From: Oceanicaulis sp.
Lineage (GTDB): Bacteria; Pseudomonadota; Alphaproteobacteria; Caulobacterales; Maricaulaceae
NCBI GenBank assembly: GCA_040112665.1
Contig: CP157796.1
Location: forward strand, 1,676,813-1,740,812
DNA: 64,000 nucleotides
Reading direction: 5' to 3'
In this document: piece by piece, positions 44,258 through 56,629 of the stretch
Position numbering within the stretch: the stretch's first letter is position 1
Layout of the letters: every line of letters begins with the position of its first letter
Program-made: the position numbers and the translations under genes
Notes under the pieces: generated by a model
Told to the model about the DNA's origin: nothing
Database searches by the model: none
Seen by the model: only the letters and a program-made list of their open reading frames with translations

Positions 44258-45164
44258 GAAGATCGCCGTCCTGATGGGCGGGCTGTCCGCCGAGCGCGAG
44301 GTCTCTCTGTCCTCGGCGAAGAAATGCATCGCCGCGCTCAAGGCCCGGGGCCATGAGGTGGTGGAGATCGACCCGCGCGACGCCGACTGGCCCGATCAGA
44401 TCAAGGCGGCGAAACCCGATCTCGCCTTCAATGCGCTTCACGGCGAGTGGGGCGAGGACGGGCGGATCCAGGGCGTGCTGGAATATCTGCGCGTGCCCTA
44501 CACCCATTCCGGCGTGCTCGCCTCGGCTCTGGCCATGGACAAGCAGCGCGCCAAGGGCGTGCTGGAAGCCGCCGGCGTCAGATGCCCCGAAGGCCTTCTG
44601 GCGAACCGGTTCGAGGCGGCGAAGACCCACCTGATGGACCCGCCCTATGTGGCCAAGCCGAACGCGCAGGGCTCCTCGATGGGCGTGATCATCGTGCGCG
44701 AGGGCGAGGCGTCCCCGCCGGAGATTTTGGGATCGGACGACTGGCCCTACGGCGACGAGGTGCTGATCGAAAAATTCATCCCCGGCCGCGAGCTCACCGT
44801 CGCCGTGATGGGCGACCGGGCGCTGGCGGTGACCGAGATCGTGCCGAAAACCGCGTTCTACGATTTCGAGGCGAAATACGCCGACGGCGGCTCTGCTCAC
44901 CAGATCCCCGCCGACATCCCCGAAGACATCGAGCGTTACTGCCTGAAGGCCGCGCTCGACGCCCATCAGATCATCGGATGCCGCGGGCTGACCCGGTCCG
45001 ATTTCCGCTATGATCCTGAAACCGGTAAGGTTTGGTTACTCGAAATTAATACCCAACCGGGCATGACTCCGACATCGCTCGCGCCTGAACAGGCGGCTTA
45101 TTGCGGGATCGACTTCGCCGATCTCGTCGAGTGGATGGCGGAGGACGCGTCTTGTCTAAGGTAG
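44250..45164 (+). CDS. ddl: D-alanine-D-alanine ligase
   Basis: The product has 304 residues, the DdlB length. [32 protein letters not shown], the ATP-grasp [21 protein letters not shown]-like [15 protein letters not shown] and [18 protein letters not shown] are present. It supplies D-Ala-D-Ala to MurF. Its 3' part contains an unusual AT-rich codon run (about 45028-45053), and the last 13 bp overlap ftsQ. Confidence 0.97.
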   Translation: MAKKIAVLMGGLSAEREVSLSSAKKCIAALKARGHEVVEIDPRDADWPDQIKAAKPDLAFNALHGEWGEDGRIQGVLEYLRVPYTHSGVLASALAMDKQRAKGVLEAAGVRCPEGLLANRFEAAKTHLMDPPYVAKPNAQGSSMGVIIVREGEASPPEILGSDDWPYGDEVLIEKFIPGRELTVAVMGDRALAVTEIVPKTAFYDFEAKYADGGSAHQIPADIPEDIERYCLKAALDAHQIIGCRGLTRSDFRYDPETGKVWLLEINTQPGMTPTSLAPEQAAYCGIDFADLVEWMAEDASCLR

Positions 45165-46063
45165 GGCGCGCCGGCGTACGCGACTCTACCAAAGGCGCAG
45201 GCTCCCGGCGCAAGGCAAAGCCGAAAACGACCAAAAGCCCGAGCCGGCTGGGCAACTGGGCGGCTGCGCAATGGCGCGCCGCACGCCACCGTGCGGGCTA
45301 TGCGATCAAGCTGGTTTCGCTCGCCGGGCTGGTGCTGGGCGGGCTGACGCTCGGCGTGCTCGCCCTGCTGGGCCGGCTCGACGACACCGGCGCGGCGGTG
45401 CTCGCCTTTTCCAGCGAGAAGCTCGCCGAAACCGGCCATACCGTCGCCTGGCTCGACGTCGCCGGGGCGGAGCGTCTCACGCACGAAGAGATCGCCGCGC
45501 TGATCGGCGCGGCGCCGGGCACGGGCCTTGCCGATATCGACCTCGCCGCAGCGCGCGAGACCCTGCAGGCGCAAAGCTGGGTGAAGTCCGCCGACGTGCT
45601 GCGCCTCTGGCCCGACCGCCTGGCGGTGCTGATCACCGAGCGGCGGCCGCGCGCGCTGTGGCAGCTCGAAGAAGTCTACCGCGTGATCGACGCGGACGGG
45701 GTGGTCATCGACGGCGCCGATCCGGCCGATCATCTCGACCTGCCGCGCGTCGTGGGCGCCGGCGCGAACACCGGCGCGGACGAAATCCTGAGCCTCGTCG
45801 CGCTGCACCCCGAGATCGCCGCGCGCACCCGCTTCGCCATCAAGGTGGGCGAGCGGCGCTGGTCGCTGCGGCTCGAGAACAACGGCGAGATCCTGCTGCC
45901 CGCCGACGATCCGGCGAGCGCGCTGGCCACGCTGAGCGCGCTTCACGCCGAACGCGGCGTGCTCGATTACGACGCGCAGATCATCGATCTCAGAAACACC
46001 GGCGAAATGGTGATGCGGCCCTGGCCGGACCGCGCCGCCGAAGCCGCCGGACGGGGAGCGTGA
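45152..46063 (+). CDS. ftsQ: Cell division protein FtsQ
   Basis: The product has 303 residues. The TTG at 45152 was selected: GGAGG lies 7 nt upstream and it overlaps the ddl 3' end by 13 bp. An N-terminal basic tail (~45 residues) precedes a membrane helix (about 54-76), then a POTRA domain ([45 protein letters not shown]) and the beta domain ([12 protein letters not shown]). It connects FtsLB with the septal machinery and regulates FtsWI. Confidence 0.93.
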   Translation: MSKVGRAGVRDSTKGAGSRRKAKPKTTKSPSRLGNWAAAQWRAARHRAGYAIKLVSLAGLVLGGLTLGVLALLGRLDDTGAAVLAFSSEKLAETGHTVAWLDVAGAERLTHEEIAALIGAAPGTGLADIDLAAARETLQAQSWVKSADVLRLWPDRLAVLITERRPRALWQLEEVYRVIDADGVVIDGADPADHLDLPRVVGAGANTGADEILSLVALHPEIAARTRFAIKVGERRWSLRLENNGEILLPADDPASALATLSALHAERGVLDYDAQIIDLRNTGEMVMRPWPDRAAEAAGRGA

Positions 46064-46067
46064 CCAG

Positions 46068-47393
46068 ATGGGCTTCATGAGCAGGATCAGGGCCGGCAAG
46101 GCCGAACCGGGCGCCGCGCCGCGCAAGCCCGGCGTCTACGCTGCGCTCGACATCGGCGCGGCCAAGACGATCTGCTTCATCGCCAAGACCGAGCAGACCC
46201 TGGCGGGCCTGCGTCCCCGCGTCATCGGCGTGGGCCATCAGTCCACCCGCGGCGTGCGCGCCGGCGCTGTCGTGGACATGGACGCAGCGGCGGAAAGCGT
46301 GCGCGCGGCGGTGGAGAACGCCGAGCGCATGGCCGGCCACACCATCACCGAAGTCACGCTGTCGGCCTCGGCCGGCGCGCCGGGCAGCGCGCGCATCGAC
46401 GCCCAGCTCGATCTGGCCTCCAGCGAAGTCGCCGACCGCGATCTCAGAAAGCTTTTGAACTCCGCCCTGCGCGAGCATCACGAGCCGGGCCGGGCCATCC
46501 TGCACGCGCTGCCGATGAGCTGGCGCGTGGACGGCCATCGCGGGGTGAAGGACCCGCGCGGCATGTTCGGCGAGACTCTCGGCGTGGACCTTCACGTGAT
46601 CAGCGCTGCGGCCGATCCGCTGAAGAACCTCGTCGCCTGCGTTGAGCGCTGCCAGCTCACCGTCGCAGGGATAGCCGCCACGCCCTATGCGGCGGGCCTC
46701 GCCGTGCTGACCGCCGACGAGATGGAGCTCGGCGCGCTCGTGATCGACATGGGCGCGCACACCACCACGCTGGCGGTTTTCGCCGAGGGCGTGCTGCAGC
46801 ATGTCGACGCGCTGCCCGTGGGCGGCGCGCACGTCACCAGCGACATCGCGCGGGGGCTTCAGACCACCGTGAGCGCGGCCGAGCGGGTCAAGGCGCTCTA
46901 TGGCTGCGCGCTCGACAGCCCTGACGACGACCAGCAGATGATCGAGGTCCCGCCCTTGGGCGGCGGTTCCACCTCGACCATGACCCAGCATCCGCGCGCG
47001 CTTCTGAACGCGGTGATCCGCCCGCGCCTCGAGGAAATCTTCGAGCTTCTAAGAGACCGTCTCGACGCCGCCGGCGCTGCGCGCGCCGCGGGCCGCTCCA
47101 TGGTGCTCACCGGTGGCGCCTCGCAGCTGCCCGGAACGGCGGAACTCGCAGGCCGGGTGCTCGGAAAGCAGGGCCGTATCGGCCGCCCCGACAGCCTCGC
47201 CGGGCTGGGCGACGCGGTCTCAGGACCCGGCTTTTCGGCCTGTGCAGGCGTGATCAAGCGCGCCGTGGGCGGCCCGGTCGAAGCGATTTCGGGACCGCCG
47301 GTGCTGCATCCGTCCGGCGATCGCCGCCGCGCGCCAGCCGCCTCCGAGCGCGGCCCCGCCGCCGTGCTGCGCTGGTTCGCCGAAAGCTTCTGA
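46068..47393 (+). CDS. ftsA: Cell division protein FtsA
   Basis: The product has 441 residues. It is an actin-like ATPase with YAALDIGAAKTICFIAK (phosphate 1), the 1C subdomain VTLSASAGAPGS, VIDMGAHTTTLAVFAEG (phosphate 2) and VLTGGASQLPGTAELA (adenosine motif). The C-terminus AAVLRWFAESF is an amphipathic membrane-binding helix. FtsA tethers FtsZ filaments to the membrane. It starts 4 bp after ftsQ. Confidence 0.97.
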   Translation: MGFMSRIRAGKAEPGAAPRKPGVYAALDIGAAKTICFIAKTEQTLAGLRPRVIGVGHQSTRGVRAGAVVDMDAAAESVRAAVENAERMAGHTITEVTLSASAGAPGSARIDAQLDLASSEVADRDLRKLLNSALREHHEPGRAILHALPMSWRVDGHRGVKDPRGMFGETLGVDLHVISAAADPLKNLVACVERCQLTVAGIAATPYAAGLAVLTADEMELGALVIDMGAHTTTLAVFAEGVLQHVDALPVGGAHVTSDIARGLQTTVSAAERVKALYGCALDSPDDDQQMIEVPPLGGGSTSTMTQHPRALLNAVIRPRLEEIFELLRDRLDAAGAARAAGRSMVLTGGASQLPGTAELAGRVLGKQGRIGRPDSLAGLGDAVSGPGFSACAGVIKRAVGGPVEAISGPPVLHPSGDRRRAPAASERGPAAVLRWFAESF

Positions 47394-47484
47394 CGCGAAG
47401 CGGGACGCACCGCCCACGGAAGGTCCCGTTAACCCTTCGTTCGCGAACCGTTCCTGAAAAAGCATTTGCATGCCGGGGGTTGGC

Positions 47485-47499
47485 TTAACTCGCGATTAA
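47485..47499 (+). promoter_or_regulatory. CtrA-type box upstream of ftsZ
   Basis: TTAA (47485-47488), seven bases CTCGCGA, and TTAA (47496-47499) form a perfect TTAA-N7-TTAA site, the consensus of the cell-cycle regulator CtrA. It lies 65 bp before the ftsZ ATG in the only longer gap of the ftsQAZ block. In Caulobacter CtrA represses ftsZ transcription. Confidence 0.75.
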
Positions 47500-47564
47500 A
47501 CAACGCGGCGCAAGGTGGCCGTTACAAGTCCCTTAACCTTGAGCCCCGCGACGGAGCCCGCCCC

Positions 47565-49088
47565 ATGCCTCTCAATCTGTCCGCGCCGGAATCCACCGAG
47601 CTGAAGCCGCGCATCCTTGTTTTCGGGGTCGGCGGCGCCGGCGGCAACGCGGTCAACAACATGATCGACGCCGAGCTTGAAGGCGTCGACTTCGTGGTGG
47701 CCAACACCGACGCGCAGGCTCTGGCCCGCGCGCGCACCGATCGCCGCGTGCAGATGGGTGCGGGCATCACCGAAGGTCTGGGCGCCGGGGCGCGCCCCGA
47801 GGTGGGCGAGCAGGCGGCCGAGGACTCTCTGGCGGAGATCACCGAATACCTGCAGGGCGCACACATGGTCTTCATCACCGCCGGCATGGGCGGCGGCACC
47901 GGGACGGGGGCGGCCCCGGTGATCGCACGCGCCGCGCGGGAGCTGAACATCCTGACCGTGGGCGTGATCACCAAGCCCTTCCACTTCGAAGGCACCCGCC
48001 GCATGCGCATCGCGGAGTCCGGTATCGAACGGCTCCAGCAGCATGTCGACACGCTGATCATCATCCCCAACCAGAACCTGTTCCGGATCGCCACCGAGAA
48101 GACGACCTTCGCCGAAGCCTTCGGCATGGCCGACCAGGTGCTGCATTCGGGCGTGCGCGGCATCACCGACCTGATGGTCATGCCCGGCCTGATCAACCTC
48201 GACTTCGCCGACGTGCGCACGGTGATGAACGAGATGGGCAAGGCGATGATGGGCACCGGCGAAGCCAGCGGCGACAAGCGCGCCGTGGAAGCCGCCCACA
48301 ACGCGATCAACAACCCGCTTCTCGACGACGTGTCGATGAAGGGCGCCAAGGGCGTGCTCATCAACATCACCGGCGGCATGGACATGACGCTGTATGAAGT
48401 CGACGAGGCGGCCAACGAGATCCGCAACGAGGTCGATCCGGACGCCAACATCATCGTGGGCTCCACTTTCGACCCCGAGCTGGACGGGATCATCCGCGTT
48501 TCGGTCGTGGCCACCGGCATCGACGCGGAAGAGGCCCAGCAGCCGGTCCGCCGTCCCGACAACGTCACCCCGGCCTGGAAAGGCCGCGAGACCCGGCCCC
48601 AGCGCCAGGTCGAGCCGATGGTGCGCCGCGCCGCGGACGCCGTCGCGGTGAACGAAAGCCCGCGCGCCGAAACCCCGGCCGCCGCGCGCGCCGAAGCGCC
48701 GCGCACTGTCGAGGCCCACGCCGCCGAACCGGTCTCCCAGCCCGAGATCGACACCTACGCCGAGCCGCACAAGCCGGCCGTGGTGGAGACCCGCGAACGG
48801 CTCGAGCGCGAACTGTCCGCGCCGCGCGCCGCCGCGCCCCGCACCGAGCATCCGCGCGCCCGTGAGGCCGAGCCCGAGCAGCCGCGCCGCGGCCTGTCGC
48901 TCTTCGGCCGCCGGCCCAAGCCCGCGCCGCAGCCCGAACACCGCCCCGACCCGCTGAGCACCCGCCGAGCCGAAGCCCCGCGCGCGCAAGCCAGCCCGGT
49001 TCAGTCCACCGGCGGCGATCTTTTCGGCGACAATGTCGACGAGACCGATCTGGAAATCCCCGCCTTCCTGCGCCGTCAGGCGAACTAG
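47565..49088 (+). CDS. ftsZ: Cell division GTPase FtsZ
   Basis: The product has 507 residues. The ATG at 47565 gives [17 protein letters not shown]. GTPase motifs: [36 protein letters not shown] and the T7 loop [11 protein letters not shown]. The globular core ends near residue 325. A long disordered linker rich in Ala, Arg, Glu and Pro (~325-490) follows, and the C-terminal peptide [13 protein letters not shown] binds FtsA. The long linker is typical of alphaproteobacterial FtsZ. It has its own CtrA box and is closed by a strong terminator. Confidence 0.98.
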   Translation: MPLNLSAPESTELKPRILVFGVGGAGGNAVNNMIDAELEGVDFVVANTDAQALARARTDRRVQMGAGITEGLGAGARPEVGEQAAEDSLAEITEYLQGAHMVFITAGMGGGTGTGAAPVIARAARELNILTVGVITKPFHFEGTRRMRIAESGIERLQQHVDTLIIIPNQNLFRIATEKTTFAEAFGMADQVLHSGVRGITDLMVMPGLINLDFADVRTVMNEMGKAMMGTGEASGDKRAVEAAHNAINNPLLDDVSMKGAKGVLINITGGMDMTLYEVDEAANEIRNEVDPDANIIVGSTFDPELDGIIRVSVVATGIDAEEAQQPVRRPDNVTPAWKGRETRPQRQVEPMVRRAADAVAVNESPRAETPAAARAEAPRTVEAHAAEPVSQPEIDTYAEPHKPAVVETRERLERELSAPRAAAPRTEHPRAREAEPEQPRRGLSLFGRRPKPAPQPEHRPDPLSTRRAEAPRAQASPVQSTGGDLFGDNVDETDLEIPAFLRRQAN

Positions 49089-49109
49089 GCGGCTTTTCGC
49101 AATCAGGTG

Positions 49110-49142
49110 AAAGGCCCTGCGCGAACCCGCGCAGGGCCTTTT
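49110..49142 (+). terminator. Intrinsic terminator of the dcw cluster after ftsZ
   Basis: A perfect 13-bp stem AAAGGCCCTGCGC / GCGCAGGGCCTTT (49110-49122, 49129-49141) with a short loop and a T-run is present 21 bp after the ftsZ stop. Confidence 0.9.
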
Positions 49143-49327
49143 CATGTCAGGGCGATCGGGAACCGGCCCGCCCGCGCCGGGTTGCGGACGGTAACACGGT
49201 GCAACAATCGTTTAATTGCTGCAGACGCGAGAGCCCCTAGAGTGCGAGGCGTGCCAAGAGGGGCCGCGCCGCTTTACCCGGGGGGAGACGGCGGCGCGCG
49301 GAGCAGTTCAAGCATTTCGGGGCCGTC

Positions 49328-50227
49328 ATGACCCAACGCACCACTCTGGCCGCCGCCGCCGTTTGCGCAGGCGTCGGCCTTCACACCGGCGCCCGCGTGC
49401 GCATGGCCATGAAGCCGGGTCCTGTGGGCTCGGGCATCGTCTTTCACCGCATCGATCTCGACCTCGCCGACGCGCGCGTGCCTGCGCGGCGCGAGTTCGT
49501 GCGCTCGACCGATCTGGGCACCACGCTGGTCAACGATCACGGCGCGTCGGTCTCCACCGTCGAACATCTGATGGCCGCGCTGGCCGGCCTCGGGATCGAC
49601 GATCTCGCCATCGAGCTCGACGGGCCTGAAGTGCCCGCCATGGACGGCAGCTCCGCGCCGTTCGTCGATCTCATCCTGCGCGCAGGACTGAAGACCGCGC
49701 CCGCGCCGCGGCGCGCCATTCAGGTGCTCAAGCCCGTCAGCGTCGAGGACGGCGCCCGCCGGGCGGTGTTTCTGCCGTCGCTGAAGCCCGCGATCGATGT
49801 CGAGATCGATTTCGAGGACGACGCCATCGGCCGTCAGCAATTCCAGTTCGAGGTGACCCGCGAGGCCTTCGCCGAGCTGGTCGCGCCTGCGCGCACCTTC
49901 GGTTTCCGCCGCGATCTCACCCAGCTTCTGAGCATGGGTCTCGCCCGCGGCGGCTCGATGGAGAACGCGGTCGTGCTCGACGAGGGCAAGGTCGCCAATC
50001 CCGAAGGCCTGCGCTTCGCCGACGAGTTCGTGCGGCACAAGGCGCTCGACGCTCTGGGCGATCTCTACCTCGCCGGCGCGCCGATCCTGGGCCTTTATCG
50101 CGCCGTCCGCCCCGGCCACGGGCTCAACGCCCAGGCCGTCTCCGCGCTTCTGGCCCACGAGACCGCCTGGCGCTGGACCACGATGCGCGACACCGCAGAA
50201 ACCGACCAGCGGCTGGTGCGGTCGTAA
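49328..50227 (+). CDS. lpxC: UDP-3-O-acyl-GlcNAc deacetylase LpxC
   Basis: The product has 299 residues. AVCAGVGLHTGARVRM, the zinc His in STVEHLMAALAGLGI, ELDGPEVPAMDGSSAPF, FAEQARTFGF-like LVAPARTFGFRRD and the second zinc site FVRHKALDALGDLYL are present. It commits UDP-3-O-acyl-GlcNAc to lipid A synthesis. It has its own upstream region after the ftsZ terminator and is followed by a repeat array. Confidence 0.97.
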   Translation: MTQRTTLAAAAVCAGVGLHTGARVRMAMKPGPVGSGIVFHRIDLDLADARVPARREFVRSTDLGTTLVNDHGASVSTVEHLMAALAGLGIDDLAIELDGPEVPAMDGSSAPFVDLILRAGLKTAPAPRRAIQVLKPVSVEDGARRAVFLPSLKPAIDVEIDFEDDAIGRQQFQFEVTREAFAELVAPARTFGFRRDLTQLLSMGLARGGSMENAVVLDEGKVANPEGLRFADEFVRHKALDALGDLYLAGAPILGLYRAVRPGHGLNAQAVSALLAHETAWRWTTMRDTAETDQRLVRS

Positions 50228-50256
50228 GACCGCCGAGCCTGAAGCGTCGGCGTCAC

Positions 50257-50330
50257 TCCCTCCCCACAGAATGGGGGAGGGAGCAAGTCGCTGCACTATC
50301 GGAATGTCGGAACGGAAAGCTGAAGCCCAA
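50257..50330. repeat. Partial copy of the CCCTCCCC repeat preceding the tandem array
   Basis: CTCCCTCCCCACAGAATGGGGGAGGGAG forms a terminal hairpin of the repeat family 30 bp after lpxC. A short unique stretch separates it from the tandem array. Confidence 0.6.
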
Positions 50331-50961
50331 CTCCCTCCCCTTGATGGGGAGGGTCCGGCCGAAGGCCGGGGGTGGGGTGAGGATCGTAGGGCGACCACAC
50401 CTGCAGACGCTGGCGCTCCCCCCACCCGTCTCGGCGCTATGCGCCGATCCACCCTCCCCACAAGGGGGAGGGAATTACGCGTCGGCATTCTCTGAAACGT
50501 TCGAGCAGAGCGCTTAAACCCCACTCCCTCCCCTTGATGGGGAGGGTCCGGCCGAAGGCCGGGGGTGGGGTGAGGATCGTAGGGCGACCACACCTGCAGA
50601 CGCTGGCGCTCCCCCCACCCGTCTCGGCGCTATGCGCCGATCCACCCTCCCCACAAGGGGGAGGGAATTACGCGTCGGCATTTTCTGAAACGTTCGAGCA
50701 GTGCGCTTAAACCCCACTCCCTCCCCTTGATGGGGAGGGTCCGGCCGAAGGCCGGGGGTGGGGTGAGGATCGTAGGGCGACCACACCTGCAGACGCTGGC
50801 GCTCCCCCCACCCGTCTCGGCGCTATGCGCCGATCCACCCTCCCCACAAGGGGGAGGGAATTACGCGTCGGCATTCTCTGAAACGTTCGAGCAGAGCGCT
50901 TAAACCCAACTCCCTCCCCTTGATGGGGAGGGTGTCCGCGAAGCGGAGGGGTGGGGTGAGC
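50331..50961. repeat. Tandem array of a 193-bp unit containing the palindromic repeat
   Basis: CTCCCTCCCCTTGATGG occurs at 50331, 50524, 50717 and 50910, an exact 193-bp period. There are three nearly identical full units and a diverging fourth. Each unit holds a ~150-bp palindromic element (hairpin ends CCCTCCCC...GGGGAGGG, and a GGCGCTATGCGCC stem) plus a repeated ~43-bp spacer (GAAACGTTCGAGCAG). Because the spacer is also repeated, this is a true tandem duplication and not three insertions. Confidence 0.92.
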
Positions 50962-51060
50962 GCTGGTCCGCAAAGCGGATGAAAGGGTCCGGGGGACCCT
51001 TTCAAGGCGGCGAATGGGCCGGCAGGCCCCGGGACGGATCGTAGGGCGCCGAAAGGGCAG
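50962..51060. repeat. Related repeat tail upstream of bamD
   Basis: It contains GGCGGCGAATGGGCCGGCAG and GGATCGTAGGGCGC, which recur almost unchanged at about 56436-56478 after ligA. Positions 51061-51194 hold no gene and probably carry the bamD promoter. Confidence 0.65.
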
Positions 51061-51194
51061 GAAGCACCGACTTCGGCCCCGAAACACCTGACAGCATGCT
51101 TTCGCCTTTCGTCCGCATCGGTTAAACCACTAGCGAACCGTAAATTCTGGTGCGCGCGGTTCGCGCGCCGGGGACGTCAAAGAGGCCGATCCTC

Positions 51195-52031
51195 ATGAAA
51201 AACGCCGTTCGCGCTCTTCTGATCACGGCGACCGCCGCGCTGGCGGTGACCGCCTGCGCCGGTAACGACACCGAAGAACTGGCTTATGTCGAGACCCCGG
51301 TCGAGGCGCTCTACAACGAGGGCTTCGACGCGCTGGAGCGGCGGCGCTGGGATCAGGCGGCGGCCTATTTCGACGAGGTCGAGCGTCAGCATCCGTTCTC
51401 CGAGTGGGCGCGCCGGGCCATGCTCATGGCGGCCTATACGAACTACGAGGCGCAGCGCTATTCCGAGGCGATCTCCGACGCCGAGCGCTTCATCGCGCTC
51501 CACCCGGGCAGCTCGAGCGCGCCGTACGCCTACTACCTGATCGCGATCAGCCATTACGAGCAGATCTACGACGTGGGCCGGGACCAGTCGACGACCCGCA
51601 ACGCGCTGGACGCGCTGGAGCAGGTCGTTCGCCGCTATCCTGAGACGCCTTACGCCGCCGACGCCCGGCTGAAGATCGACATGACGCGCGATCACCTGGC
51701 CGGCAAGGAGATGAGCGTCGGCCGCTGGTATCTCCGGAACGGTTATCATCTGGCCGCGATCAACCGCTTCCAGAACGTCATCCGCGACTATGAGACCACC
51801 AGCCACACGCCCGAGGCGCTGCACCGGCTGGTGGAAGCCTATGTCGCGCTCGGCGTGGACGAGGAGGCCCGTCAGGTCGCCTCGGTGCTCGGCTATAACT
51901 TCCCGGGTTCGGAGTGGTATGAGGACAGCTACGATCTTCTGACCGCCCGCGGCATCGCGATCCCCGGCTCCGAGGACTTCGAGCGGGATCCCTCGCTGCT
52001 CCGCCGGGCGCTCGATCGCGTCTTCGGCTAG
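51195..52031 (+). CDS. bamD: Outer membrane assembly lipoprotein BamD
   Basis: The product has 278 residues. A lipoprotein signal ends in A-V-T-A-C21. Five TPR-like repeats follow: EALYNEGFDALERRRWDQAA, FDEVERQHPFSEWARRAML, YLIAISHYEQI, the conserved ENALDALEQVVRRYPETPYA-type segment and AAINRFQNVIRDYETTSH. BamD joins BamA in inserting barrel proteins in the outer membrane. The position between lpxC and recN is common in alphaproteobacteria. Confidence 0.96.
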   Translation: MKNAVRALLITATAALAVTACAGNDTEELAYVETPVEALYNEGFDALERRRWDQAAAYFDEVERQHPFSEWARRAMLMAAYTNYEAQRYSEAISDAERFIALHPGSSSAPYAYYLIAISHYEQIYDVGRDQSTTRNALDALEQVVRRYPETPYAADARLKIDMTRDHLAGKEMSVGRWYLRNGYHLAAINRFQNVIRDYETTSHTPEALHRLVEAYVALGVDEEARQVASVLGYNFPGSEWYEDSYDLLTARGIAIPGSEDFERDPSLLRRALDRVFG

Positions 52032-52049
52032 GGGGAAGGGCGGACCGGC

Positions 52050-53750
52050 GTGCTGGCTTCGCTCTCGATCCGGGACATCGTTCTGATCGACACGCTGGAT
52101 CTCGAATTCAGCGCAGGCCTGTCCGCGCTCACCGGCGAGACCGGGGCGGGCAAATCCATTCTTCTGGGCGCTCTGGGCCTTGCTTGCGGCGACCGCGCCG
52201 AGCGCAGCCTGGTGCGCGCGGGCGCCGATCAGGCGGTCGCCACGGCCGTCTTCGAACCCGAGCCGGGCCATCCTGCTTTCGCCGCGCTTGAAGAGGCCGG
52301 CCTGAGGGCCGAGCCCGGCGAGCCGCTGATCTTGCGCCGCACGCTGTCCGCCGACGGCCGTTCGCGCGCGCATGTCAACGACCAGCCCGCCAGCGTCGGC
52401 CTGCTCGCAAGCCTGGGCGAGCTGCTGGTGGAGATCCACGGCCAGCATGACGGGCGCGGCCTGCTCGATCCCAAGACCCATCGCGGCCTTCTGGACGCCT
52501 ACGCCGGCGCGCGCGCCGAGCGAGACGCCGTCGCCACCGCCTTCACGCGCCTGTCTGAAGCGAAGAGCCGTCTCGAGGCGCTGTCGGTCACACGCGACAA
52601 GGCGGCCAGCGAGGAAGCCTTCCTGCGCGACAGCCTCGAAGCGCTCGACGCGCTCGCGCCCAAGCCCGGCGAAGAAGCCTCCCTCGCCGAGGAGCGCAGA
52701 TTCCTGCAGCAGGCCGAAGCCGCGCTCACCGAACTCAGCGAGGCCGCCGACGCGATTTCGGGCGGGGAGGGGCTGTCGGGCCGGCTCAACAGCGCGCTGC
52801 GCGGGCTTGAACGGGTGCGCGCCGCACTGGGCGAGGACGCCGGCGCGGAAGGCGACGCGGCGGCGGCGCGCGCCGCCGTGGACCGGGCCGCCGGAGCGCT
52901 GGACCGTGCGCTCATCGAATTCAACGAGGCCGAAGACGCGCTCGCCGACGCCGCCCAGCGCTTCGACGTCGAGCCCGGCCGGCTCGACAAGGTGGAGGAG
53001 CGGCTGTTCGCCCTGCGCGCCGCCGCCCGCAAGCATGACGTCGCGGTCGACGCCCTGGCGGGCTTGCGCGACACGCTCGCCGAACGCCTCGACCTGATCG
53101 AACACGCAGACGACCGCCTGAAAGAGGCCGAGGCCGCCCTGCGCGCCGCCGAGGCCGACTACGCGAAAGCCGCAGGCGCGCTCACGAAAATCCGCAAGGC
53201 CGCCGCCGAGCGCCTGGCCTCCGCCGTCGAGGCCGAGCTCGGCCCGCTGAAGATGGACAAGGCGCGCTTCCGCGCCGCCGTCGAGCCCGACGAGAGCCGG
53301 CCCGGCGCGAAGGGCTGGGACCGGGTCGCTTTCGAGGTCGCCACCAATCCCGGCGCGCCCTTCGGCCCGCTCGACAAGATCGCCTCAGGCGGCGAGCTCT
53401 CCCGCTTCGCTCTGGCGCTGAAGGTCTGCCTGGTCGGCGGGGGCGGCAAGGTCATGGTCTTCGACGAGGTCGACCAGGGCGTGGGCGGCGCGGTCGCCGA
53501 CGCGGTCGGCCACCGGCTTTCGCGGCTGGCTGAAACCGGCCAGGCCCTCGTGGTCACCCACTCGCCCCAGGTCGCCGCCCGCGCCCGGTCCCATTTCCGC
53601 ACCGAGAAGGCCGAAGCCGAGGGCCGGGTGCGGACCTCAGTGCGGCTGCTGCCGCCTGCGGAACGGCGCGAGGAGATCGCGCGTATGCTCTCTGGCGCGG
53701 AGATCACCGATGCGGCCCGCGCCGCTGCCGATCAGCTGATGGCGAGCTAG
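52050..53750 (+). CDS. recN: DNA repair ATPase RecN
   Basis: The product has 566 residues with a GTG start at 52050 (GGGGAAGG upstream). SMC-like: the Walker A in GETGAGKSILLGALGLA near residue 31, two coiled-coil arms (about 150-365), the signature motif IASGGELSRFALALK and Walker B KVMVFDEVDQGVGG. It acts early in double-strand break repair, bridging DNA ends. It follows bamD by 18 bp. Confidence 0.97.
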   Translation: MLASLSIRDIVLIDTLDLEFSAGLSALTGETGAGKSILLGALGLACGDRAERSLVRAGADQAVATAVFEPEPGHPAFAALEEAGLRAEPGEPLILRRTLSADGRSRAHVNDQPASVGLLASLGELLVEIHGQHDGRGLLDPKTHRGLLDAYAGARAERDAVATAFTRLSEAKSRLEALSVTRDKAASEEAFLRDSLEALDALAPKPGEEASLAEERRFLQQAEAALTELSEAADAISGGEGLSGRLNSALRGLERVRAALGEDAGAEGDAAAARAAVDRAAGALDRALIEFNEAEDALADAAQRFDVEPGRLDKVEERLFALRAAARKHDVAVDALAGLRDTLAERLDLIEHADDRLKEAEAALRAAEADYAKAAGALTKIRKAAAERLASAVEAELGPLKMDKARFRAAVEPDESRPGAKGWDRVAFEVATNPGAPFGPLDKIASGGELSRFALALKVCLVGGGGKVMVFDEVDQGVGGAVADAVGHRLSRLAETGQALVVTHSPQVAARARSHFRTEKAEAEGRVRTSVRLLPPAERREEIARMLSGAEITDAARAAADQLMAS

Positions 53751-53756
53751 GAACCC

Positions 53757-56388
<2,632 letters not shown>

Positions 56389-56389
56389 G

Positions 56390-56562
56390 CGCCGGTGCGC
56401 GCAGCGCATCAATCGATCCGGTGGATCGATTGAAGGCGGCGAACGGGCCGGCAGGCCCCGGAAGGGATCGTAGGGCGCTGATATCTGCAGACCGAAGCGC
56501 TCCCCCACCCGACCCGGACCTTCGGCCCGGACCACCCTCCCCACAGAGGGGGAGGGAGTTGA
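56390..56562. repeat. Palindromic repeat copy after ligA
   Basis: It contains AATCGATCC-GGTGGATCGATT, GGCGGCGAACGGGCCGGCAG, GGATCGTAGGGCGC, TCTGCAGAC and the end hairpin CCCTCCCCACAGAGGGGGAGGG. Parts match both the 193-bp array and its tail near 51.0 kb, so it is a further member of the family. Confidence 0.8.
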
Positions 56563-56629
56563 GGTCGGCGCTTCCCTTCAGGCGCCGCCCGCCCATGACA
56601 GCGCGACCCGGCCCGTCTAGCCTTCACCG

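Noticed and set aside
50331-50961. Tandem array considered as a CRISPR
   Set aside because: The unit is 193 bp with conserved spacers; CRISPR arrays have short repeats and variable spacers.
50514-51087. Open frames with repeated sequence inside the tandem array
   Set aside because: Their repetition simply mirrors the DNA repeat; there is no ribosome site or codon bias.
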